64,000 nt of DNA from an uncultured Eubacterium sp. (GTDB taxonomy: Bacteria; Bacillota; Clostridia; Lachnospirales; Lachnospiraceae), in NCBI GenBank assembly GCA_910584245.1, contig CAJTZF010000006.1, positions 86,009 through 150,008 of the forward strand, in the 5' to 3' direction. How positions within the stretch are numbered: the first letter of the stretch is position 1; each line of letters begins with the position of its first letter. Made by a program: the position numbers and the translations under genes. Under the pieces are notes generated by a model. The model had not been told where the DNA came from. It did no database searches and saw only the letters and a list, made by a program, of their open reading frames with translations. Below are positions 51,074 to 60,598 of the stretch, piece after piece.

Positions 51074-53398
51074 TCAACCCGTCAAATACTCTGACGTCTT
51101 TTGAAGCTCTTCTGGAATATCTATTCCTTCTCGTTCAAATTTATGAATCAGCATATCAATTGTTTTTCTCGCCGCCCGGTTTTCCATCACATATTTTTTC
51201 GCTGCCTCCGCATAAATCGTCTGTCCCTCGATGGCCTTATAGAGCGGATCGGAAAGCGGACAATAGGTAAATAGAATCGTCCTTGCCACGCGGCTGAGCT
51301 TCATCGCACCCCTGGATTCCCGGAGTATCCAGTCCGCATAATCCCTGGCAAATACCTCTTTATGCTTATTATTGCACTGCTGGAGCTGCGCCCGTATTTT
51401 CGTCTTTCTGTCCTGCGTCAGCTCGCTGTTCTTTCGGTAAAACTGAAGATAGTCACTATATTCACTCGTAAGGGACGGATATCGGAAATCATTCCACCGG
51501 TTCCCCATGTCCGTCCTGCACTTTTCCCAACGGAATGCCGCGAGCAGCCGAACCATTTCCTGATCGAGATCCTTCTCGAATAAAATCGGCATAAAAAATC
51601 TTCCCTTCGAGTTCCGCTTTTTCCCGGCAATATCCTGCCACATCTGGCAGTTCTTTCCATATACCGGAAACAAAATAACGTCTGGCACTATGCGGTCAAT
51701 CACCGTGGCTTTTACGTCGCCGAGCTTTTCGTAAGAAGCCATCCTCTCGCGGTAGAAAACGGAATAATCAACCTCCTCAACCTTTTTCACCGCCGCATTT
51801 ATTTTCTCCTCCGTCAAATAAGAATTACTTATATTGTTGAAAATCCCATCGGAACATAAAATCGGCACAAAGGCGCTTATGTTTCCACTTATGATCTTAT
51901 CTCCATAGCGAAGCATATTTTTGCATTCAAACTGCAGCCGCTTTCCTTTGTCCGCCAGCTCCCTCGGTAAATCCTTTTTCTCAAGTCTCTTTTCTTTTAT
52001 TTGCTCACGCAAAGACGCCTCATAGTCAAGATCAAATTCGTTTTTAGACGTCTCCTTCACCCCGTCGTAAACGGCCTTCAGCCATTTCCTCATCGTGTAG
52101 ACACGGCATCCGTCCTCCTCCGCATACTTGACCGGGCGCAGCGACACAAGCGTCTGAAGCTCTTCCTCTGTCAAAAGTTTCTCACTGACAAAACCAAAAT
52201 TCAAAAATAATTTTACAGCCAGCGGCAGAGATTTATCTTCAAAACTTTTCAGCACAACGGCCTCATAGATTTCAAAAAAGCCAGTTGTAAGTTCTTTTCG
52301 AAGTTTCATTAGCTCCGGCGTTTTGGCAAACTTATCTGGAAGCTTCCTAAATGCCTCCACATTTTCAATAAAATCACTTTTCACCTTGACATGTATAGGG
52401 GCGTAATCCGTAATCTGTTCCAGCGAATTACAGAGCACTTCCACTCCGGGAGTATCCAACTCCTCCATCCCCTCTTCCGCCACGCTCTCCCCTGAGAGCA
52501 GGGCAAAATACAACCGCTCCATTCTCTCTCGGTCAAGCTGTATTTTCATACCGACCTTCTCAATCAAGAATACTTCCATATCGTTGATTCTCTCTACGAT
52601 ATCATCGACCGCCTTATCAACCAGCGCATTTTTTATCCCCTTTTCCGACATCGAAAGCGCAAGCTTGGCGACCATATGAAATAAACTATCCTCATCCATG
52701 ACCAGGCCCCGGAAATATTTAAACAAGTTCTGTCCATACACGCGGCAGGCGTGGACAAGAGAATCAATTACCTGGCACTGCTCCCGGTAATGGCGCACAG
52801 CGATATAGGCGCTGGCGCTAAAATATTTTTTCTGCGCTTCAATCGGAACTGCCGTGCACTGGCGGTAATATTCCGTGTGCTCGGACAGATCGATGGCCTC
52901 GGAATTCTGGGTAATATTCTCAATCTTCTTCTGGTAAGACGCCGTATCAATGCTGATTCCACTACTTTTTCCGACTTCCTCACACAGCAGACATTTCTGG
53001 CTCATAAATTCAGATAGTGAATCAATCTCTTTTTTAAACTGGGTCAGGTGTTTGAGCAGGTCCACAATAAAAAAATTGAGGGACGTCACAAGAAGCCCAC
53101 AGTACTCCGGTTTTACCTTCAATAAATTTTCTACGCTCTCCAACCCCTTCACGGCAAGAACGTAGACGGACGCATCGTCCTTCGCTGTGTAAGTAAACGT
53201 ATGGCTCCCTCTCTCGACATCACATATGCCAAGAAAATTCCCCGAACTCAGCACGGTGCCCACACCGTCCGTAACGGCTTCCACCCGTCCCTTAACTAAA
53301 AGCGCGATCGAATCAACGGCATCGCCCTTTTCATATAAAACATCTCCACTGCTTAGAGAATTCATACTGTTTGCTGTAATCTGCACTTTATTTTCCAT
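51074..53398 (-). CDS. Large protein with N-terminal cyclic-nucleotide-binding-like domain
   Basis: A 774-residue soluble protein. Residues 1-115 follow the CNBD beta-roll (GDVLYEKGDAVDSIALLVKGRVEAV, then SGNFLGICDVERGSHTFTYTAKDD), but the RxA arginine that binds cyclic-nucleotide phosphate is not visible, so ligand binding is doubtful. The rest is helical with a CLLC pair near 137 and no catalytic motif I recognise. It lies directly downstream of the SRP RNA gene and is followed by the pseudo-AAA gene, which is likely cotranscribed. Confidence 0.75.
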   Translation of the reverse strand: MENKVQITANSMNSLSSGDVLYEKGDAVDSIALLVKGRVEAVTDGVGTVLSSGNFLGICDVERGSHTFTYTAKDDASVYVLAVKGLESVENLLKVKPEYCGLLVTSLNFFIVDLLKHLTQFKKEIDSLSEFMSQKCLLCEEVGKSSGISIDTASYQKKIENITQNSEAIDLSEHTEYYRQCTAVPIEAQKKYFSASAYIAVRHYREQCQVIDSLVHACRVYGQNLFKYFRGLVMDEDSLFHMVAKLALSMSEKGIKNALVDKAVDDIVERINDMEVFLIEKVGMKIQLDRERMERLYFALLSGESVAEEGMEELDTPGVEVLCNSLEQITDYAPIHVKVKSDFIENVEAFRKLPDKFAKTPELMKLRKELTTGFFEIYEAVVLKSFEDKSLPLAVKLFLNFGFVSEKLLTEEELQTLVSLRPVKYAEEDGCRVYTMRKWLKAVYDGVKETSKNEFDLDYEASLREQIKEKRLEKKDLPRELADKGKRLQFECKNMLRYGDKIISGNISAFVPILCSDGIFNNISNSYLTEEKINAAVKKVEEVDYSVFYRERMASYEKLGDVKATVIDRIVPDVILFPVYGKNCQMWQDIAGKKRNSKGRFFMPILFEKDLDQEMVRLLAAFRWEKCRTDMGNRWNDFRYPSLTSEYSDYLQFYRKNSELTQDRKTKIRAQLQQCNNKHKEVFARDYADWILRESRGAMKLSRVARTILFTYCPLSDPLYKAIEGQTIYAEAAKKYVMENRAARKTIDMLIHKFEREGIDIPEELQKTSEYLTG

Positions 53399-53440
53399 CC
53401 TGTAACCCTCTTTATATGTACTATCAACGTAAATAATAAA

Positions 53441-53706
53441 ATCCGTGCATCTTGCTTCGAATCATTCTCAGTAGACGTTACCTTCACAGTTAACTCGATT
53501 CAGGCACCCTTACGGCACACAGAAGGATTTGCTTAGTGCTGCTTCATTCCTGACCTGACACGGTTCACAAGTTTCTGTTGCGTAAGACCCAAATGTCAAC
53601 GCCACTTATAAAGGGCAGCTCTCTTTCAAAAGACCCTAGGCAAGACAACACCCCTGCTATAGCGGATTGCAGGTACAGGGCACCGCTATCTCCCCGGCTG
53701 CACGGA
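53441..53706 (-). ncRNA. ffs: Signal recognition particle RNA, large (Alu-containing) type
   Basis: About 266 nt on the minus strand. The 5' CCGTGC (53706-53701) pairs with 3' GCACGG (53448-53443). The 5' part has GCCGGGGAGATAGCGGTGCCCTG, as in Gram-positive large SRP RNAs. The conserved apical helix-8 region reads GTCAGGTCAGGAATGAAGCAGC near 53560-53537, where the SRP protein Ffh binds. The 3' end is followed by a T-rich stretch. It works with Ffh in co-translational targeting of membrane proteins. Confidence 0.92.
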
Positions 53707-53749
53707 AATCTTAACAAATATAATAAGTGAGTATTTCCCACTTAGAACA

Positions 53750-53778
53750 AGTATAAATGTTTTTTACTCACATGTCAA
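53750..53778 (-). promoter_or_regulatory. Promoter of the SRP RNA gene
   Basis: Minus strand: TTGACA (53778-53773), a 17-bp spacer, TATACT (53755-53750). The predicted start is about 40 nt upstream of the mature 5' end, implying 5' processing, unless a closer TATTAT-like -10 is used. Confidence 0.75.
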
Positions 53779-53785
53779 GATTTTC

Positions 53786-53812
53786 ACATTTAAAAAACGA
53801 ATGACATATATT
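53786..53812 (+). promoter_or_regulatory. Sigma-K/E type sporulation promoter of dpaAB
   Basis: AC (53786-53787), a 17-bp spacer, CATATATT (53805-53812) fit the mother-cell sigma-K pattern AC-N16/17-CATANNNT. It lies 31 bp before the dpaA ATG, as expected for genes expressed late in the mother cell. Confidence 0.7.
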
Positions 53813-53842
53813 GTTCATAAGTATTCATGGAGGGAGCCAAAT

Positions 53843-54646
53843 ATGCAATTACCCATCACAATTTTGCCCGGCGATAAACGAATGGAATATACGGCCGAGA
53901 GCCTGGAAAAAAGGGGCGGGAAGATGTGCTCCTCCCTCGCTGTCATTCCGGATTCGGGCTACGTCGTCTGCGGCATCCCGTTTACAAAGGACGGGATAAT
54001 GGTAAATATTACCACATCTGACCCACCATCCATCCGATGCTTTTTAGGAATGCTTACCAGCCGCCACATACTGATTGGAGGAAACCTTCCAAAAGCCGTC
54101 GTCACCTACTGCACAAATCACGGCATTAAATATTACGATGTGACGGCGTCCCCGAGTTTTGTCTCGAAAAATGCACGCTTAACGGCCGAGGGACTTTTGA
54201 TCCCGCTGCTATCCCACACCTCATTTTCCATCTGCGACTGCAAAACGCTCCTCATCGGATACGGAAATTGCGGGAGGGAAATCGCAGACATTCTTCAACT
54301 ATTTACAGAAGAACTCTACATTTACGATATTAATTCTTATACTATGAAGGCTGCAAAATCCAAACACTTAAAGACCATCTCCGAACAGGAAATACAAAAC
54401 CTATCTCCCAAATTACGCCATATAAATACAATTATAAATACTTCGCCTGTAAATCCTTTTCATACCCGGATATGGGGAAGCTTCCCGGAGGACTGTACGG
54501 TTTTCAATATCGCCTCTTTCTCCCTGAACGTTCCTCTGCCGATTTCGGAACAGATTATCAACTGTCCAGGAATCCCCGGAAAATATGCACCTAAGACAGC
54601 TGGCAACATTATTGCGAAAGAAATCTGCGAGCATTTTAAATTATAA
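53843..54646 (+). CDS. dpaA: Dipicolinate synthase subunit A
   Basis: A 267-residue subunit of the enzyme making dipicolinic acid, the major spore-core solute, from dihydrodipicolinate. The NAD(P)-binding Rossmann segment is LLIGYGNCGREIADILQ (about 137-153). The N-terminal domain has GDKRMEYTAESL. GGAGGGAGCC precedes ATG 53843; a longer frame begins within the promoter and was rejected. dpaB follows 24 bp later. Confidence 0.93.
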   Translation: MQLPITILPGDKRMEYTAESLEKRGGKMCSSLAVIPDSGYVVCGIPFTKDGIMVNITTSDPPSIRCFLGMLTSRHILIGGNLPKAVVTYCTNHGIKYYDVTASPSFVSKNARLTAEGLLIPLLSHTSFSICDCKTLLIGYGNCGREIADILQLFTEELYIYDINSYTMKAAKSKHLKTISEQEIQNLSPKLRHINTIINTSPVNPFHTRIWGSFPEDCTVFNIASFSLNVPLPISEQIINCPGIPGKYAPKTAGNIIAKEICEHFKL

Positions 54647-54670
54647 AATATTTTAGAAAGGATTATTATT

Positions 54671-55270
54671 ATGTCAATGGATTTTACAAATAAAAATATC
54701 GGCATCGCGATTACCGGATCCTACTGCACATACAAAAAAGTGTTTGATGAGCTAAAAAACCTGGCGGCGACCGATGCCAACCTGTACCCTATTTTTTCCG
54801 ATCACGCTTCCACCACAGACAGCCGGTTTGGAAATTGTGAGGACTTCTTAAAAAAAGCGGAGGAAATCACCGGAAGAAAGCCTATTACAACGATCCCGGA
54901 TGCGGAACCCATCGGCCCGAACGCCTTATTTGACATACTTGTTATCGCCCCGTGTACCGGAAATACCTTGTCCAAATTGGCAAACGGCATCTCCGACACG
55001 CCGGTTCTCATGGCGGCCAAGGCACATTTGAGAAACAACCGCCCCCTGGTAGTCGCCCTCTCGACAAATGACGCCCTTGGAATGAATTTAAAAAATATCG
55101 GTATCCTATTAAATACAAAAAATATTTATTTCATACCTTTTGGGCAGGATAACTATAAGACGAAGCCAAATTCCATGATCGCACATATCGAGCTATTGTG
55201 TGATACAATCGAGCAGGCGCTGCAGGGAAAACAGCTTCAGCCCGTCATTCAGGGGCCTTGCCCCAGTTAA
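54671..55270 (+). CDS. dpaB: Dipicolinate synthase subunit B
   Basis: A 199-residue flavoprotein-fold subunit (SpoVFB). Key stretches are GIAITGSYCTYKKVFDEL, ILVIAPCTGNTLSKLANGI and PLVVALSTNDALG. Together with DpaA it makes dipicolinate in the mother cell during sporulation. Many Clostridia lack this pair and use Isf/EtfA instead, so its presence narrows the lineage. Confidence 0.94.
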   Translation: MSMDFTNKNIGIAITGSYCTYKKVFDELKNLAATDANLYPIFSDHASTTDSRFGNCEDFLKKAEEITGRKPITTIPDAEPIGPNALFDILVIAPCTGNTLSKLANGISDTPVLMAAKAHLRNNRPLVVALSTNDALGMNLKNIGILLNTKNIYFIPFGQDNYKTKPNSMIAHIELLCDTIEQALQGKQLQPVIQGPCPS

Positions 55271-55362
55271 AAAAGGTGCGGCGGATAACCGCATCGTCTC
55301 CTATATCTGTGCCCTGGGGGCGCAGAACTTATTAATAAAATTAAGTGAAAAGAGGAAAAAAT

Positions 55363-57246
55363 ATGTGTGGCATTGCCGGTTTTTATCAGAATAAATACGA
55401 TTTTTTGTCTTCCAATTATGGTGGCCGAACCCACAAAAATAAGTGGTACAGCCGGCTGGTACAAATGAAACAAAGTCTGGCACACAGGGGCCCCGATGAT
55501 GAGCACGTCGTTTTATTTCACCATGCCGGGTTTGCCCATACCCGGTTGTCCATCCGGGACATTCAGGGCGGTGTGCAGCCTATGACCTGTTCTTACCAGG
55601 GCACGACAGCAACGATTGTTTATAATGGAGAAATCTACAACACCGCCGAGCTCAGGCAAAAGCTTTCTGCTTATCCGCTCCAGTGGAACACGACTGGTGA
55701 CACTGAAGTCATTTTGAATGGCTTTCTCGCTATGGGAACATCATTTTTTGAAGAGTTAAACGGTATTTTTGCATTTGCAATTTACGTTGAAAAAACGGGA
55801 ACGCTCATCTTAGTGAGAGACCCTCTCGGGGTAAAACCACTTTTTTATCAAATACAAAACGACACATTGGTGTTTGCTTCCGAACCGAAGGCTATTTTCG
55901 CTTATGGCATTGATCCCAGCGCCGACCACAGCTGCTGGAATGAAATTTTCAGTCTGGGGCCGGCCAGAACTCCTGGAAACGGGGGCTTTGCCCAAATGAA
56001 GGAAGTTTTACCGGGCAAATATGTAACGCTCACTCCCCGCCCCTCGTCTCCTTTTTTCCACTTCAAAGAAGAAAGTTTTTGGTCGCTAAAGGCACGTCCC
56101 CATACCGATTCCTATTTAGAAACGGTAGAAAAGGTGAGCTGGCTCATCGAAGACAGCATTGAACGCCAGATGGTTTCCGACATTCCGATCTGTTGCTTTC
56201 TCTCTGGCGGCCTTGACAGCTCCCTGGTATCCGCCGTATGCCAAAGTAAGCTAAAACAACGGGACCGTGTTTTGAACACCTTTTCCTTTGATTTCAAGGA
56301 TAATACGAAAAACTTCCGGGCCAATTCCTTTCAATCCTCACTAGACCGCCCTTATGCCGAGCAAATGGCAAAATACATCGGCAGCAACCACACATTCCTG
56401 GAATGCAACAATCAAATACAGGCTGATTACCTGTATAAAGCTGTGGATGCGAGAGATTTTCCCTGTATGGCAGACGTGGAATCCTCCATGCTGTATTTCT
56501 GCGAACAGGTGTCAAAGACAAACCAGGTGGCACTGACGGGAGAATGCGCGGACGAAATATTCGGAGGATACCCGTGGTTCCACGACGAAAATCTTTGGAG
56601 CAAGCATACATTCCCGTGGTCCTGGGATATGGATGCCCGGAAAGCTCTCCTTGATGACGATTTTGCGTCGTCTCTGCATATGGAAGACTATTCACAGCGC
56701 GCCTATATGGATACCATTGAGAGCACGCCTCATTTAAGCGACGACACCCCGCAGGAAGCCAGACGCAGGGAAATTGCCTGGCTGAATATCCGCTGGTTTA
56801 TGATGACATTGTTAAACCGCATGGACCGAGCAAGTATGTATTCCGGACTGGAAGCGCGGGTTCCTTTCGCCGATCACCGGATACTGGATTATGTGTACAG
56901 TATTCCCTGGCACATGAAATGTTACAACGGACAGACAAAAAGCCTCCTTGTGGAGGCAGGAAAACCATTTTTGCCGGACTCCGTATTATACCGGAAAAAG
57001 AGTCCATATCCGAAAACATACGATCCGGCCTATGAGCAACTACTGGCTGACCGGCTTCTGGAGATGGTAAATGAAACCAATTCCCCTCTGACCGGCATTA
57101 TTGATAAAAAGAAACTTTCACATTTCCTTCACACGCCGAGCGACTATGGAAAGCCGTGGTACGGCCAACTCATGGCAGGGCCGCAGATGCTTGCCTACTT
57201 TTTGCAGGTCGGCTACTGGATTCGGAACTACTCCATTTCTTTGTGA
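55363..57246 (+). CDS. asnB: Asparagine synthase (glutamine-hydrolysing)
   Basis: A 627-residue, two-domain enzyme: N-terminal glutaminase with nucleophile C2 (MCGIAGF), AHRGPDDE and YNGEIYN, then the ATP-pyrophosphatase synthetase domain with FLSGGLDSSLVSAV. It converts Asp and Gln to Asn. AGAGGAAAAAAT precedes ATG 55363. It starts 92 bp after dpaB with no terminator seen between, so it may be a sporulation-linked copy like B. subtilis asnO. The last 19 bp overlap the convergent DUF6128-like gene. Confidence 0.94.
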   Translation: MCGIAGFYQNKYDFLSSNYGGRTHKNKWYSRLVQMKQSLAHRGPDDEHVVLFHHAGFAHTRLSIRDIQGGVQPMTCSYQGTTATIVYNGEIYNTAELRQKLSAYPLQWNTTGDTEVILNGFLAMGTSFFEELNGIFAFAIYVEKTGTLILVRDPLGVKPLFYQIQNDTLVFASEPKAIFAYGIDPSADHSCWNEIFSLGPARTPGNGGFAQMKEVLPGKYVTLTPRPSSPFFHFKEESFWSLKARPHTDSYLETVEKVSWLIEDSIERQMVSDIPICCFLSGGLDSSLVSAVCQSKLKQRDRVLNTFSFDFKDNTKNFRANSFQSSLDRPYAEQMAKYIGSNHTFLECNNQIQADYLYKAVDARDFPCMADVESSMLYFCEQVSKTNQVALTGECADEIFGGYPWFHDENLWSKHTFPWSWDMDARKALLDDDFASSLHMEDYSQRAYMDTIESTPHLSDDTPQEARRREIAWLNIRWFMMTLLNRMDRASMYSGLEARVPFADHRILDYVYSIPWHMKCYNGQTKSLLVEAGKPFLPDSVLYRKKSPYPKTYDPAYEQLLADRLLEMVNETNSPLTGIIDKKKLSHFLHTPSDYGKPWYGQLMAGPQMLAYFLQVGYWIRNYSISL

Positions 57247-58283
57247 ACACAGACCATACCGTCCGAAAATGAAGATGGCGGAAGCTCAATTTCATTTAGC
57301 CAGTACCCAAAATCCCCGAGCCTTTCCGCCTTCTTCTGAATGCCCTTGAAACGCCCGAATCCAAACATGTCTGCCAAATACTTATCCCTTCTGTGAAATT
57401 GTCCCGGAATACCGACATAAATGCGGTTGCCAATCCGTGCCAGAATAAGATGGCGGTAATTGTAATAGCCCTGCAAAAGAAATGTATTGCTTCCCATGTG
57501 CCAGTACGCTTTCGGAAAATCTGAAAAATCCCTTGGTGAAATCTGCACACACATTTCCATCTCGTCATCCTCGAAGGGATACATATTCGGATGATTGGCA
57601 AACAGTTTCCGAAACATAAACGCCACATCATGCTCCTCCTCGAGTTCAACCTCGACCATTTCTTCCTCTTCTGGCTGCTCCTCTTCTTGTTTTTTCTCCG
57701 CCGGCGTTTCCACAATCGGCTCCTTATCCGCCGGCCGCTCCTCTTCTGGTTTTTCTTCTGGTTTTTCTTCCGCTATTTTTCTCTCCGCTGGACGCTCTTC
57801 CACTAGTTCTATGTCCTGCGCTTTCTGTTGGGGCATTTCCTGCCCTGCACGTTCTATTTCTTCTGTCTCCGCCGCCGTCAGGTTCTCCCAAACCCGCTCT
57901 GTTTTCTTTTCTCTCTCGGACTTGACATAATCCATCACACGAATGGACTCATCCTCTGTGCCGGCACAAATGACGTAGCTCTCCCCGCCTATGATCACAC
58001 CCGCGAGCTCTCCCTTGAGCATTCCCGCCCCGCTCATCACTTTTGACATCGTGATATCGGTTTTGTCCTCGGTTATTGTGCCAAAAAACACCTTATTTAC
58101 CGCACTCTTATCCTTGTCCAGCAAATAAATTTTCTCACTGCTTAACATCCGTTTTTCAGATAAGCTAATGTCTACTTTCAGCTTCTCTTTCCGCTTCGAC
58201 AGCTTGGCGAAACCGACATTTCTGCCACGCGAGCCAACATCGGTATATTCATATAAATATATTATTTTACGAAAATAGCTCAA
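57228..58283 (-). CDS. DUF6128-like protein
   Basis: A 351-residue protein. The N-terminal domain begins LSYFRKIIYLYEYTDVGSRG and is beta-rich. A Glu/Lys/Pro-rich linker (about 150-225) is full of EEKPEE-type repeats. The C-terminal domain contains FLLQGYYNYRHLILARIGNRIYVGIPG. I associate this with DUF6128 of Lachnospiraceae; the function is unknown. The start is inferred as TTG (58283) because GGAGGAGGG lies 9 nt upstream. It converges on asnB with a 19-bp overlap. Confidence 0.72.
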   Translation of the reverse strand: MSYFRKIIYLYEYTDVGSRGRNVGFAKLSKRKEKLKVDISLSEKRMLSSEKIYLLDKDKSAVNKVFFGTITEDKTDITMSKVMSGAGMLKGELAGVIIGGESYVICAGTEDESIRVMDYVKSEREKKTERVWENLTAAETEEIERAGQEMPQQKAQDIELVEERPAERKIAEEKPEEKPEEERPADKEPIVETPAEKKQEEEQPEEEEMVEVELEEEHDVAFMFRKLFANHPNMYPFEDDEMEMCVQISPRDFSDFPKAYWHMGSNTFLLQGYYNYRHLILARIGNRIYVGIPGQFHRRDKYLADMFGFGRFKGIQKKAERLGDFGYWLNEIELPPSSFSDGMVCVHKEME

Positions 58284-58371
58284 AACAAATGACCCTCCTC
58301 CATAAACTTGTCTTTCTAAAACAAGTATATGAAAGAAGGCCAGAAAAAGAACTGATTCAAATTTGTAATTT

Positions 58372-59349
58372 TTATGCAAGAGCCGCTGTCACAATTGCCA
58401 TCGAATATACTTCACTTGCATTGCATCCCCTGGATAAATCATTAATCGGCGCGTTTAATCCAAGCAAAATCGGGCCATATGCCTCAAATCCTCCCAGACG
58501 CTGCGCAATTTTATAACCAATATTGCCTGCATTGATATCAGGGAAAATAAACGTATTGGCATATCCGGCCACTTGTGAATCCGGACACTTTGTCCTAGCC
58601 ACGCGGGGAGATACCGCGGCGTCAAACTGAATCTCTCCTTCAATCGGAAGATTAGGAGCAGCCTTCTTCGTCTTCTCCGCTGCATTTCTCATTTTATCTA
58701 CTTCTTCACCCGCGCCGGATCCGTGTGTGGAATAACTCAAAAACGCAAGCTGCGGATCTACACCAAAGATCTTAGCACATTCAGCCAGCTCAAGGGCAAT
58801 CTCCACCAGCTCATCCTCATTTGGCTTAATATTAATCGCACAGTCTCCCATCGCGAGCACAGCATTTTCTCCTGTGGCCGATGGACGGACTAAAATAAAG
58901 CAAGAAGAAACAATCGAGTTTTGCGGTTTTGTCTTAATAATTTGCAGTGCGGGACGTACCGTATCCGCCGTGGAATAAGTAGCGCCTCCGAGCAGCGCAT
59001 CCGCCTTTCCCATTTTTACAAGCATCGTACCAAAATAATTCGCCTGGGACAAAAGCCCTTTCGCCTTCTCCGGCGTCATTCCCTTATTTTTTCGAATCTC
59101 ACAGAAAAGATCTACCATCTCATCAAAGTCTTCAAAATGAAGGGGATCTATAATCTCTGCCCCCCGGATATTAAAACCGCTTTCCTCTGCCGACGCCGCT
59201 ATCTCCGCCGGATCACCAACTAAGATCGGAGAGAGGAACGTACTGGCAAGAAGACGCGAGGAAGCCTCGAGAATACGCGGATCACTGCCCTCTGTAAATA
59301 CGATTTTTTTCGGATTCTTTTTTAAAATATTAATCAGCTGACCAAACAT
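58372..59349 (-). CDS. pta: Phosphate acetyltransferase
   Basis: A 325-residue enzyme converting acetyl-CoA and phosphate to acetyl phosphate, for ATP production through acetate kinase. Typical motifs are VFTEGSDPRILEAS, MLVKMGKADALLGG, GDCAINIKPNEDELVEIA and FPDINAGNIGYKIAQR. It has the usual length of the short Pta class. Acetate kinase (ackA), often adjacent, is not within the window. Confidence 0.95.
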   Translation of the reverse strand: MFGQLINILKKNPKKIVFTEGSDPRILEASSRLLASTFLSPILVGDPAEIAASAEESGFNIRGAEIIDPLHFEDFDEMVDLFCEIRKNKGMTPEKAKGLLSQANYFGTMLVKMGKADALLGGATYSTADTVRPALQIIKTKPQNSIVSSCFILVRPSATGENAVLAMGDCAINIKPNEDELVEIALELAECAKIFGVDPQLAFLSYSTHGSGAGEEVDKMRNAAEKTKKAAPNLPIEGEIQFDAAVSPRVARTKCPDSQVAGYANTFIFPDINAGNIGYKIAQRLGGFEAYGPILLGLNAPINDLSRGCNASEVYSMAIVTAALA

Positions 59350-59361
59350 GTTTTTCCTCCA

Positions 59362-60594
59362 TTAAAAATTATTTTCTGTACTCCTAAGTCCCTTGATGGC
59401 ATGCAGAAGTGAAATCGGGTTTCCATAACGGAGTGTGGAGTTACGAAATATCTTTGCCGCCACAAATCCCATTCCGACAACTGAACCATACAAAATTACC
59501 GCAGATATAACGGTTTCCCACATAGAAACCTTCCCCATAGCGATGCGGATAAACATCGCGCTATAGGAACTAATCGGCAGATAAGATAAAATTTTTATCA
59601 CTATGCCATCTGGCTCCTGCATCTGAAAAAGTACAAGAAAATATACAATCATCACGACCATCTGCGCCGTTCCCGCACTCTTATTCAGATCCTCAATCTT
59701 GGAAACCATAGCCCCCAGAGCTCCATACAAAAAGGCATAGAATAAAAATCCACCAAATCCAAACACAATAAAAGTAACAAGGACTTCCACTGGTATATCC
59801 AGCAGCATGTCTAGAACCCCTCCCATGCTGTCCTTATTGAACTGGTATGCGCCCAGTATACTTGAAAAAATAAGTCCAATCTGAAATATAATGGCTGTCG
59901 CCCCTGCAAATACTTTTCCAAACAAAAGACTTGAAGAAGTCGTACTCGTCACAAGAATTTCCACTGTGCGGTTACTTTTCTCATTTGCAACACTCGTGGC
60001 AATCATCATTCCATACATGACAATAATCATAAATACAAGAATTACCAAAACATAACTGTACCAATAATTGCTCTCAGAATCTTTTCCGAGAATCTGCTCA
60101 TGGCAAACGATGCTCTCCTGGTCCATTTTCGCCATATCTTCGTAATTCAAATCGTTATCCTCGCAGTATTTCATCTTTGCCGCCGTGCTCATCAGATTGC
60201 GGAAGCTCTCTGCCGTGTCGGAAAACGCGGACTGGTTAAAGACAAAATAATCAAACTCTGTCGTAGAGCGGATGACAAATCCCGCCTCCACCTCTTCCGA
60301 TACTACGGCGTCCCGGATCTGCTGTTCACTATCCATTCTCTGGATATCCGCTTTTCCGAAAGAAAGAATGAGATCATCACTGACAATGCCTTCCGGGTCA
60401 CAAATGGCGATCGTCTCCGCAATGACGCTGTCCTTCTCATCGGAACTATCCCCACCGGATACCGCCGATAAAATGCTTGGTATACTAATACCTACAATTG
60501 CCAGAACACAAATCAGTAACGTGGACAGCACATAAGTTTTACTCTTAAAATAATTGCCCAGCTCAAAATAATATACCGTCAATAGCTTTTTCAT
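59362..60594 (-). CDS. ABC-2 type exporter permease (NatB-like)
   Basis: A 410-residue permease. One N-terminal helix (about 20-42) is followed by a 130-residue extracytoplasmic domain, then five to six helices. This is the NatB/YhaP layout, with VANEKSNRTVEILVTST after the second helix as the cytoplasmic coupling segment. It pairs with the ATPase gene whose stop lies 4 bp upstream. The substrate (Na+, drug or peptide) is not known. Confidence 0.9.
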   Translation of the reverse strand: MKKLLTVYYFELGNYFKSKTYVLSTLLICVLAIVGISIPSILSAVSGGDSSDEKDSVIAETIAICDPEGIVSDDLILSFGKADIQRMDSEQQIRDAVVSEEVEAGFVIRSTTEFDYFVFNQSAFSDTAESFRNLMSTAAKMKYCEDNDLNYEDMAKMDQESIVCHEQILGKDSESNYWYSYVLVILVFMIIVMYGMMIATSVANEKSNRTVEILVTSTTSSSLLFGKVFAGATAIIFQIGLIFSSILGAYQFNKDSMGGVLDMLLDIPVEVLVTFIVFGFGGFLFYAFLYGALGAMVSKIEDLNKSAGTAQMVVMIVYFLVLFQMQEPDGIVIKILSYLPISSYSAMFIRIAMGKVSMWETVISAVILYGSVVGMGFVAAKIFRNSTLRYGNPISLLHAIKGLRSTENNF

Positions 60595-60598
60595 CCCG

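Noticed and set aside
53801..53842. Longer dpaA start at 53801
   Set aside because: It begins inside the sporulation promoter and lacks a ribosome site; ATG 53843 has GGAGGGAG.
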